Source: Trueperaceae bacterium (GTDB lineage Bacteria > Deinococcota > Deinococci > Deinococcales > Trueperaceae). From it: a stretch of DNA of 38,750 nucleotides. The notes below the pieces were generated by a model. It ran no database searches. It had not been told where the DNA came from and saw only the letters and a list, made by a program, of their open reading frames with translations. A program made the translations under genes and the position numbers. This document shows positions 7,908 through 14,854 of the stretch, piece by piece. The stretch's first letter is position 1. Every line of letters starts with the position of its first letter. The stretch spans positions 1 to 38,750 of the forward strand of contig JASBUK010000026.1 in the NCBI GenBank assembly GCA_030147925.1. The letters are read 5' to 3'.

Positions 7908-9191
7908 CTAGGGCGAAGCTATGGGCAGGCCGGTAATCACCTCCAAATCAGACTCTAAAATCTCTAAGGCTTCCTCAGCGGTTCTCTCGCCGGTTAAGAC
8001 GCTGTGGACAGCCTGGAAAAAGGCGATTGAGATAAAGCGATAACTTGACGCCGAACTGATATCCGAGGGGCGTGCAACCGTGCTGTTTAAGATTTCGCGC
8101 AGGTCATTATAGAAAGGATTGGCGGCCAGCACTTCGGCATCCTGATAGAGATTTTGCACAGTAGGTGCGAAGCTGCTCTCTGTGGCACGCAATTTCTGCA
8201 TTTCTGGCGAGGTCAAAAAGAAAACGAAATCTGCGGCAAGCTCAGGATTTTGACTATAGCTGGGTATACCCAGGCCCCAACCGCCCAAGCCAGCCACAGA
8301 TTGCCCCAGCGGGCCTGCTGGTAAGGGTGCTATAGCAAACTTGCCGGCAACCGGGCTGCCCTCGGCATTGGCTAAAGAATAGACATAGGGCCAATTGCGC
8401 ATAAAAGCGGCTCTGCCAGCTTGCCAGAAATTACGCGACTCTTCTTCGGCAAAACCAACGACCGCCTCCGGGCTGATGTTGTCGATCCAGTTAGCGGCTC
8501 GTGTGAGCATTTCGGCGGCGTTGTCGTTGTTGATGGTAATAGCGCCCTCCGGGCTTATGATGGTACCACCGTCATTTGAGGCAATCCATTCAAGCGCGTT
8601 CACGGTGAGCCCTTCATAGGCGCGCCCCTGGAAGACAAAGCCCCAGAAATCAGGATTATCAGCGCGTTCGCCTTCCTGAATGGCCGTAGCCATGGCTTCG
8701 AGTTCATCCCAGGTGGCAGGCGGGCCATCAAAGCCGTATTTTTCCAGGAGGTCGCTGCGGTAGTAAAGCAAACCGGCATCGGTAAACCAGGGCATGGCCA
8801 GCAGTTTGCCGTCAACGGTATAGCTGTCAATGATTGCCGGGAAATGAGCTTCTATCACTTCTTCGGCGCCGTAATCATTAAGGTCAAGCATAAAAGCGGC
8901 TAAGTCGCCAGGCCAGATGACGTCAAGTTGTATGATGTCCGGCCCGGATTGTCTGTCGAAAAACAGCGAATACTCCGCCAGGAGATCATCGGTTCTTTCA
9001 GAACCCTCCGATACCCCAATGGTTACTCCGGGGTTTTGCTCCATATATTGTTGCGCGGCCTGGCGAACAGTGTCCACACCGCTGGAAGCACCAACCATGA
9101 TGGAGATGGTGACATTCTCAGCTTCTTGCGCAAACACCATACCGAAGTTAAGTAGCATTGCGAGAATTACTGTTAGACGCATCATTTTCAT
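7908..9191 (-). CDS. Sugar ABC transporter substrate-binding protein, paralogue 2
   Basis: This 427-residue periplasmic binding protein is a tandem paralogue of the next gene (6134-7402) and aligns with it from end to end. The signal peptide is MKMMRLTVILAMLLNFGMVFA with cleavage before QEAEN. The shared blocks are PWFTDAGLLYYR, YGFDGPPATWDELE and SRNFWQAGRAAFMRNWPY; the C-terminus is ITGLPIASP. ATG 9191 follows AAGGAG. No permease of its own is present, so both binding proteins probably feed the permease pair at 4061-6000 with different sugar preferences. The distal residues (PSDISSASSYRF against PSTVTAPNYAQV) differ more than the hinge region. The upstream region carries a LacI-type palindrome. 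Confidence 0.92.
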   Translation of the reverse strand: MKMMRLTVILAMLLNFGMVFAQEAENVTISIMVGASSGVDTVRQAAQQYMEQNPGVTIGVSEGSERTDDLLAEYSLFFDRQSGPDIIQLDVIWPGDLAAFMLDLNDYGAEEVIEAHFPAIIDSYTVDGKLLAMPWFTDAGLLYYRSDLLEKYGFDGPPATWDELEAMATAIQEGERADNPDFWGFVFQGRAYEGLTVNALEWIASNDGGTIISPEGAITINNDNAAEMLTRAANWIDNISPEAVVGFAEEESRNFWQAGRAAFMRNWPYVYSLANAEGSPVAGKFAIAPLPAGPLGQSVAGLGGWGLGIPSYSQNPELAADFVFFLTSPEMQKLRATESSFAPTVQNLYQDAEVLAANPFYNDLREILNSTVARPSDISSASSYRFISIAFFQAVHSVLTGERTAEEALEILESDLEVITGLPIASP

Positions 9192-9287
9192 GGACGCTCC
9201 TTATATTTTGGATCAAGGCAGGTTATATCGTTATGGCTTGCTAAATTACCGGTTCACCCCCTTGTGCTCGAGCTCTTAGAGTCTCCT

Positions 9288-9306
9288 GACAAATCTCCTG
9301 TTTGTC
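9288..9306. promoter_or_regulatory. Inverted repeat GACAAA-N7-TTTGTC
   Basis: A perfect 6-bp inverted repeat about 97 bases upstream of the binding-protein start at 9191. It uses the same half-sites as the palindrome at 9408-9421 but with a 7-nt rather than a 2-nt centre. It may be an auxiliary operator half-site pair or a hairpin in the leader. Confidence 0.35.
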
Positions 9307-9407
9307 CTTGTGCTCAGCCCTAATGAATGATGATGTACCGACGGCATTAGAGCTAGCAAATCAATAAAAACTGTAAATGCAGTTTAGCAAAATCAGCTTA
9401 TCTTCGC

Positions 9408-9421
9408 GACAAACGTTTGTC
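9408..9421. promoter_or_regulatory. LacI-family-type operator palindrome
   Basis: GACAAACGTTTGTC is a perfect 14-bp palindrome with a central CG flanked by AAA/TTT, the form preferred by LacI/GalR-family repressors such as MalR. It lies about 215 bases upstream of the binding-protein gene that begins the sugar-uptake module. No LacI-family gene is in the window, so the regulator would act from elsewhere. An AAACTG-N6-CAGTTT inverted repeat lies nearby at about 9369-9386. Confidence 0.5.
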
Positions 9422-9447
9422 CCGAAAAAGGTTTGTACTTAGTTGAG

Positions 9448-9755
9448 AACAGGGAATTGAGTGGAAAGTAAAAAGCGGAAAGTAGAAAGTAAAGAAACAG
9501 TAAAAAGAGGAAAGTAAAAAGAGGAAAGTGGGGTTTTCCAGCTCTGGCGAGAATCAGGCCATTGGAATTTGTCAGCTCTTAAGCACTAACGTTCAAAAAG
9601 AACTCGGTGAGGGACTTTATAGAAATGTTTTTCCCACTTACCACAAACCACCAACTACTAACAAAATTGGCCTAAGCCCCCACACCTAACTTTGTGGGAA
9701 TGTTTTCTAAAAACGCTTTTCCTACCTACCACAAACCACTTACTACCTACTAACT
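9448..9755 (+). repeat. Dispersed intergenic repeat, copy R2
   Basis: This is the main content of the 663-bp gap 9192-9854. It has a left purine-rich arm built from GGAAAGTAAAAAG units (about 9460-9530). The core is about 120 bp, and 9576-9652 matches 24748-24824 at 76 of 77 positions. The right pyrimidine-rich arm is built from ACCACAAACCACC-like words and appears again after a second short segment (about 9720-9755). There is no gene in it. The rest of the gap holds the operator-like sites listed separately and one GCTCGAGC octamer (9266). Confidence 0.75.
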
Positions 9756-9854
9756 GGTAATACGCAAAATCCAGTGACCAAGCAGAGGTTGTCAAATAGG
9801 AAGCGTTGTAAGACGTCATAAACCGCGAGGCAAATTTGGGACGCAACGTCGCCA

Positions 9855-10922
9855 TTAAGTCAGTGAACGCCCCAGCATTTGCGTGATCAACTGCTGAAAA
9901 TCAATCTCGTGAAAGGGTTTGCGCAAAACATTGGCTTTAGGACGCCTCATGCGACCAAAGAAGCCCTGGGAAGGCTCTTCATTGCTAAGCAGCAAAACGG
10001 GCAGATGTCCTTGCCCGGGTAGCTTGCGAAGCTCTCTTACAAAGTTCCAGGCATTGCCGTTATCATCGTCAACCACAATGGCTTTTGGATGCTGCTGCAT
10101 GACAAACTGCATGCCGACTTCAAAATTCTGAGCCATATAAGAGCTGAGTTTGGCACGTTGCAAAGCCAAGCGAATCAGTCGCTGAAGGGCGCTGCTAGGC
10201 GAGATTACCAGCACCAGTGGGTCGTCTATGTGAAAGGGCAGAGCTTCGATGACGTTACGCTCCTGGAGTTCATAAAGGATGCGATAGACCTGGCGTTCGG
10301 GCAGATCGAGTTCAGCGGCAATACTGGCGGCGCGACGCTTGCCATCGACATAAGCCAGCACGTCCCAACTGCCCTTGGGCAGGGTGATGCGAGTGGGGTC
10401 TCCAGATTTGCGGAAGATGGTCTGCGCTTCTACACTGCCTTGTTCCCATTCGTTGATGCGTTTGGCAATTTCCAGCAATAGCGCCATGGCGTCGAGCGTA
10501 TGCTCGGTGGGCACTTGCGAGGCTGAGACGGAGCGTTCAGCAAAATGAAAACTGCCACTAGGCCACAGCATCAACTCGGTTAAAACCTCTAAAACCTGAG
10601 TCTCTAAGGCGCGTCTTAGGCCGTCTTCATTTAAAAAACCCATGTCCACGGCGGCAAGCCCTAGTGGTGTACCGGCGTTTTCAGAAGATTGTTTTAAGAG
10701 GATTTTTTGAACTTCGTGCGTGGTAAGAAGGTCTAAACGCACTAAGATTTCGCCGAGATGGATACCGGGGGTGATGTGAGCAAATTGCACGCGGCCAAGT
10801 TCAAAGTAAACACGAGCTCGAGCCTCGTCTTTAATCACCGTAAGCACGCCGGACTTTTGGCCGCTGACGATAATCTGAAATACGTCCGCTAAGGGGGCGT
10901 CACGAAGGCTGCCTTCAATCAT
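9855..10922 (-). CDS. DUF4388 (PATAN-type) protein with winged helix and degenerate receiver domain
   Basis: 355 residues with three parts. Residues about 1-100 are a DUF4388 domain (IEGSLRDAPLADVFQIIVSGQKSGVL, then GRVQFAH), known from gliding and signalling proteins of Deinococcota, Myxococcota and Cyanobacteria. Residues about 180-220 look like a winged helix (AELDLPERQVYRILYELQER). Residues about 230-355 have a response-regulator fold: the phospho-acceptor region AIVVDDDNG and the conserved Lys in LRKPF are there, but the acidic pair at strand 1 is replaced (VISPSSA), so it is probably not phosphorylated normally. It is encoded 57 bases after ruvB on the same strand, so likely co-transcribed. 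A signalling or transcription role is inferred; the ligand is unknown. Confidence 0.8.
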   Translation of the reverse strand: MIEGSLRDAPLADVFQIIVSGQKSGVLTVIKDEARARVYFELGRVQFAHITPGIHLGEILVRLDLLTTHEVQKILLKQSSENAGTPLGLAAVDMGFLNEDGLRRALETQVLEVLTELMLWPSGSFHFAERSVSASQVPTEHTLDAMALLLEIAKRINEWEQGSVEAQTIFRKSGDPTRITLPKGSWDVLAYVDGKRRAASIAAELDLPERQVYRILYELQERNVIEALPFHIDDPLVLVISPSSALQRLIRLALQRAKLSSYMAQNFEVGMQFVMQQHPKAIVVDDDNGNAWNFVRELRKLPGQGHLPVLLLSNEEPSQGFFGRMRRPKANVLRKPFHEIDFQQLITQMLGRSLT

Positions 10923-10979
10923 GTCGAAAAGCTCCGCTAAACTTGCTTTACCAAAAGCATTAAGAAAATAGTTAACTTA

Positions 10980-12011
10980 TCAAGAACCATTTAACGTGTC
11001 TTCTAACTCGCTAAAAAGCTCTGCTTGCGCCTGGGGTGTATAACTGTAGCCAAGGTGCTGGTAAGCCCTTTCGGTGGCAACTCGGCCCCGGGGTGTGCGC
11101 TTGATAAAACCCTTTTGAATGAGAAAGGGTTCATAGATTTCTTCTAAGGTGGCTTTGTCCTCGCTGACGGCGGTGGCTAATGTCTCTAAACCCACCGGGC
11201 CACCAGCAAATTTTTTGATAAGTGATTCTAAAATGGCACGGTCACGCGCATCGAGACCCATTTCATCGGTGCCCAACTCATTGAGCGCTGCCTGGGCTCG
11301 CGCTAAACTAATGATTTCCTCGCCGGCCACCTCGGCATAATCACGCACACGGCGCAACAGGCGTTTGGCGATGCGCATAGTGCCTCTGGCGCGGCGGCCA
11401 ATCTCTAAGGCTGCTTCCTCTGCTAAGCCAAAGCCTAAGAGTTGCGCGTCACGGTTTACCCCTTGTGCCAATTCGGCTTCTGTGTAGTATTCGAGGTGTT
11501 CGATGATGCCAAAGCGGGAACGCATCGGCCCGGTGATTAAACCAGGTCGGGTGGTGGCGCCGATTAAAGTGAAGCGAGGTAAGTCCAGACGAAGGGTGCG
11601 TGCCGCCGGGCCTTGCCCAAGAATAATGTCAATCTTGAAATCTTCCATGGCCGGATAAAGATGTTCTTCGGCCACGCGGCCCAGGCGGTGAATCTCGTCG
11701 ATAAAAAGCACGTCACCCTCATCTAGGGCATTGGTCAAGATAGCGGCCAAATCACCAGGTTTTTCAATGGCCGGACCGCTGGTAATTCGAATGCCCACCC
11801 CTAACTCATAGGCGATGATGTGCGCCAAAGTGGTCTTGCCCAGACCCGGCGGGCCGTAGAGCAGCACATGATCCAGCGCCTCGCTACGGTTTCTGGCGGC
11901 TTCTAAGTAGACCGCCAGCTTTTCCTTGAGTTTTTTCTGCCCCACATAGTCAGCCAGTGTGCGTGGTCTGAGGGCACCGTCGAGTTCCACGTCAATTAGC
12001 CTATCATGCAA
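10980..12011 (-). CDS. ruvB: Holliday junction branch-migration helicase RuvB
   Basis: This 343-residue AAA+ motor drives branch migration of Holliday junctions together with RuvA. It has Walker [10 protein letters not shown], Walker [10 protein letters not shown], the sensor stretch [20 protein letters not shown] and the C-terminal winged helix with [10 protein letters not shown]. The usual sensor-2 motif [15 protein letters not shown] reads [16 protein letters not shown] recall the same Met and Lys in Thermus RuvB, which supports a Deinococcota origin. The start is probably TTG 12011 with AAGGA eight bases upstream. Neither ruvA nor ruvC is adjacent, unlike the arrangement in enteric bacteria. 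Confidence 0.96.
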   Translation of the reverse strand: MHDRLIDVELDGALRPRTLADYVGQKKLKEKLAVYLEAARNRSEALDHVLLYGPPGLGKTTLAHIIAYELGVGIRITSGPAIEKPGDLAAILTNALDEGDVLFIDEIHRLGRVAEEHLYPAMEDFKIDIILGQGPAARTLRLDLPRFTLIGATTRPGLITGPMRSRFGIIEHLEYYTEAELAQGVNRDAQLLGFGLAEEAALEIGRRARGTMRIAKRLLRRVRDYAEVAGEEIISLARAQAALNELGTDEMGLDARDRAILESLIKKFAGGPVGLETLATAVSEDKATLEEIYEPFLIQKGFIKRTPRGRVATERAYQHLGYSYTPQAQAELFSELEDTLNGS

Positions 12012-12149
12012 GCCGTAATCCTTTGGATATCTGTTTACTTTTAATTACGAGAAGGTCATTGAGCTAAAAAGCGGCCAAGAACACATAACGGATTTGTCAA
12101 TTAGCATCGTATCGGCGTATCAGTAAGAAGAGTGTGTGCTTGAGGGCTG

Positions 12150-12187
12150 GTGGGAAAAACTTTTTACTTCCCCCTTTGCACTTACTT
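12150..12187. repeat. Short fragment resembling the repeat-family arm
   Basis: In the ruvB-MATE gap (12012-12243) the minus strand reads AAGTAAGTGCAAAGGGGGAA followed by GTAAAAAG. This resembles the purine arm of copy R3 (GGGGAAAGTAAAAAGTAAGT). It is only a fragment; nothing else is recognisable in this 232-bp gap. Confidence 0.35.
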
Positions 12188-12243
12188 AAGGCGAACGAAT
12201 CAATCTTATGCGGTATAAACATTCTTAAACGAAGCTCGAAACC

Positions 12244-13884
12244 TTAGTCATAGGCGGAGACAGACTGCTTTACGCTTTTGACAGAACTGGTGTTATTGGC
12301 GAAGAGCATATCATGACCCTCGACTACCTTATAATGCCGATCTTCAAAGTGGATATGTACCTGCCCGGAGACCAGTTTGTACGAAACTCCGGTCTGCTCA
12401 ACATGTTCTATGGTTCCTTCGCCTGCCATTAGCGGGGTGCGTATCTCTGTTAGATATTGCCTTTGCAACTCAGCAGGTAATTGGCTCAGATGTCGGCGGT
12501 AGAGTTCGGTCTTGTGCAGGGCGACATCAATCCATTTGCGACTGCGCCAGCGCAGCAGCACGTACACTGCCGATATAGTCGTGGCGATAAAGAGCGACCA
12601 CCACACACCTTCGACGCCTAAACCAAGTCTAAGAGCCAGAAAATAAGCAAGTGGTACCAGCACCAGCCAACGCCCCAGAAGGGTTCCGTTTAGTCCTGGG
12701 CGGGTATCACCAGCTCCGCGTAAAGCTCCGTTAAGCACCATGGCAAAAGCCAGAATGGGTTGTGCCATGGCGTTGATACGCAGATAAGAACTGCCGGCGC
12801 TGACTACCGTCGGGTGCGCGCTGGGGTCAAATAGGCGGATGAGCTGTGGGGCAAAGATAAACAGTGGGATGGCGATGCCGGACATTACCAAAGCTCCTAA
12901 AATCAAGGCGGCATTACCCCGTCTGCGGGCGTCGTCAACCTGCCAGGCCCCCAGCGCTTGCCCTACCAGACTGGTGGCGGCAATGCTGATGGCTAAGCCC
13001 GGCATAAAGGCCAGCGATTCTACCTGCAGGCCAATAGCCAAAGCTGCCGCGCCATAGGTGCCGGCAGCGGTGGAAGTGACTATGCGCAAGACCAAAATCT
13101 GTGCGCTGTTGCGCACGATGCCTTGCAGGCCCGAGGGGATGCCGATGGACAAAATGTCCCAGAACATGCGCCAGTTTGGCAGGTAGCTGCCTGGCAAAAT
13201 GCGAATGACGTTTTTGTCGGAGTAAAAGATAATGATGCCGATAACCACCCCGATAAATCTTGCCGTGATGGTGCCCAGGGCAGCACCGGTGACGCCCAAG
13301 GCGGGCAGTGGGCCGGGGCCGAAAATAAAGAGGTAGTTAAAAAGGATGTTTAATAGGTTGACGCCACCGCTTAGATAGAGCGGCGTGATAGTATCTCCCG
13401 CTCCTTGCATCAAGCTGTTAATGGCGAAATTGCCGATTAAAAAGATAGTTCCTAAAAACAGTAACTGCAAATAGACGGTACCCAAGCTGACCGCTCGAGC
13501 TTCTCCACCGCTATTTAAAAAGCTCAGCAGCGGCTCGGCTGCAAACCAGCCTACCAGGGCAAAGGCGGCAGCTAAAAAGACCGTGAGCGACAGTGATTGC
13601 CGCGTGACAAAACTAAGTCTCTGCGGGTCTCTGGCGCCCTTGGCTTGCGCGGCTAAAGCCATAGAACCCGCCGTAACCGATAAGACGCCGACAAAGACCA
13701 GCATACGCACGGCATTGGCCATGCCAATAGAAGCAATTTCGACCGGGCCTAAGCGGCCCACCATGAAAACGTCTACGACATTGACCAGACTCTGGAGCAA
13801 ATTTGCCAGGATGACGGGCAAGGCCAGCCGCCAGACCTCTTTGAAGATGGGAAAGTGACGAAAGGCGTTGGCGACAGCGGTCAT
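12244..13884 (-). CDS. MATE-family multidrug/Na+ antiporter with C-terminal soluble extension
   Basis: This 546-residue inner-membrane exporter of the MATE superfamily has two homologous six-helix halves. The first begins PVILANLLQSLVNVVDVFMVGRLGPVEIASIG and the second IPSGLQGIVRNSAQILVLRIV. Typical members are about 440-460 residues. Here roughly 100 extra residues follow the last helix (about 446-546): a basic helical stretch (WIDVALHKTELYRRH), then a beta-rich segment (GTIEHVEQTGVSYKLVSG, VHIHFEDRHYKVVEGHD). I do not recognise this tail. The start ATG 13884 has no ribosome-binding site but has TAGAGT seven bases upstream, which fits a leaderless message. The substrate cannot be told from sequence. 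Confidence 0.88.
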   Translation of the reverse strand: MTAVANAFRHFPIFKEVWRLALPVILANLLQSLVNVVDVFMVGRLGPVEIASIGMANAVRMLVFVGVLSVTAGSMALAAQAKGARDPQRLSFVTRQSLSLTVFLAAAFALVGWFAAEPLLSFLNSGGEARAVSLGTVYLQLLFLGTIFLIGNFAINSLMQGAGDTITPLYLSGGVNLLNILFNYLFIFGPGPLPALGVTGAALGTITARFIGVVIGIIIFYSDKNVIRILPGSYLPNWRMFWDILSIGIPSGLQGIVRNSAQILVLRIVTSTAAGTYGAAALAIGLQVESLAFMPGLAISIAATSLVGQALGAWQVDDARRRGNAALILGALVMSGIAIPLFIFAPQLIRLFDPSAHPTVVSAGSSYLRINAMAQPILAFAMVLNGALRGAGDTRPGLNGTLLGRWLVLVPLAYFLALRLGLGVEGVWWSLFIATTISAVYVLLRWRSRKWIDVALHKTELYRRHLSQLPAELQRQYLTEIRTPLMAGEGTIEHVEQTGVSYKLVSGQVHIHFEDRHYKVVEGHDMLFANNTSSVKSVKQSVSAYD

Positions 13885-13891
13885 GACTCAA

Positions 13892-13897
13892 ACTCTA
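13892..13897 (-). promoter_or_regulatory. -10 box (TAGAGT) for a leaderless MATE transcript
   Basis: TANNNT-type hexamer on the minus strand, 7 nt before the ATG at 13884, which lacks a ribosome-binding site. No clear -35 is visible. Confidence 0.4.
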
Positions 13898-13985
13898 CTG
13901 CCGGGGGACGCTTAGTGCTGTATTTTATGTGCCTGAATTGGGGGCCTGTTAGTAAATGGCGGGAAACGGGGTGGCATTTGGTGAT

Positions 13986-14744
13986 TTATAGCCGGTAATC
14001 CATGATTACCGGAGCGTGGTCAGAAAGGTTCGGCACCATGGGAATAGAGCTATTCTTAACAGCGTTGGCAAGCTTGGGGGTGGTTAGCTGATAGTCCAGG
14101 CGCCAGCCAACATTGCGGGCTCGAGCACCTGTTCTTAGCGACCACCACGAATACGAAACTGCTTCAGGGCCGATGTGTTCACGGTAGGCGTCAACCATAC
14201 CCAGCGAGAGATAGTTATCAAGCCAGGCACGTTCCTCGGGTAAAAAGCCGCTGGTTTTTTGATTGCTACGCCAGTTCTTTAAATCAATCTTTTTATGCGC
14301 AATGTTAAAGTCGCCGCAAATAATCAGTTCTCTGTCTTCGACTAACAGCCTAGCGGTGTACGCTTTGAAGTCCTCTAAAAAGCGCATCTTGAAGATTTGC
14401 CGTTTGCTTTGGCTCGAGCCCGAAGGCACATAGACGCTAAGCACGCTCACGTCCCCAAAATCCGCCCGGATAACCCGGCCTTCTTCGTCGTAGTCGGCAA
14501 TGCCCATGCCCCGCTTAACGGCATCGGGTTTTTCTTTGCTCAAGATACCGACACCGCTGTAGCCCTTGCGCTTAGCAGGATGCCAAAAGCGCTGATAAGA
14601 TGCGATTTCAGGAATGACTGTTGTATGTGCTTTTAATTCTTGCAAACAGATAATATCCGCTTCTTGCTCGCTTAAAAAGCTTTGAAAGCCCTTACGAAAG
14701 GCGGCTCGAATACCGTTGGCGTTGAAACTAATGATGCGCGTCAC
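13986..14744 (-). CDS. xth: Exodeoxyribonuclease III / AP endonuclease
   Basis: This 252-residue Mg-dependent base-excision-repair nuclease cuts 5' to abasic sites. The family signatures are in order: ISFNANGIR at the N-terminus, ICLQELKA with the metal-binding Glu, GYSGVGI, LSVYVPSG, ICGDFNIAH with catalytic Asp and Asn, WRLDYQL and the C-terminal LSDHAPV with the catalytic His. The start is GTG 14744, without a ribosome-binding site but with TAAGAT seven bases upstream. It is divergent from the secreted amylase gene; about 110 bp are shared for both promoters. Confidence 0.95.
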   Translation of the reverse strand: MTRIISFNANGIRAAFRKGFQSFLSEQEADIICLQELKAHTTVIPEIASYQRFWHPAKRKGYSGVGILSKEKPDAVKRGMGIADYDEEGRVIRADFGDVSVLSVYVPSGSSQSKRQIFKMRFLEDFKAYTARLLVEDRELIICGDFNIAHKKIDLKNWRSNQKTSGFLPEERAWLDNYLSLGMVDAYREHIGPEAVSYSWWSLRTGARARNVGWRLDYQLTTPKLANAVKNSSIPMVPNLSDHAPVIMDYRL

Positions 14745-14751
14745 GGCTGAT

Positions 14752-14757
14752 ATCTTA
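14752..14757 (-). promoter_or_regulatory. -10 box (TAAGAT) for a leaderless xth transcript
   Basis: TANNNT hexamer on the minus strand exactly 7 nt before the GTG start of the exonuclease III gene, which has no ribosome-binding site. Confidence 0.45.
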
Positions 14758-14854
14758 ACGGGAAAAATGTCTGATGACAGTCAGCTCAGGGCATGTTAAC
14801 TTAAGGCTATCAAAAATTATTCTGTCATTGCCAGCAGCAATGGGAGGGAAGATG

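Noticed and set aside
9460-9535. Purine-rich GGAAAGTAAAAAG run as a simple microsatellite
   Set aside because: The same arm occurs in the other copies with a shared unique core, so it belongs to a structured dispersed repeat rather than an isolated satellite.
14397-14636. 79-residue plus-strand ORF within exonuclease III
   Set aside because: It is antisense to a gene with all catalytic motifs in the other frame.
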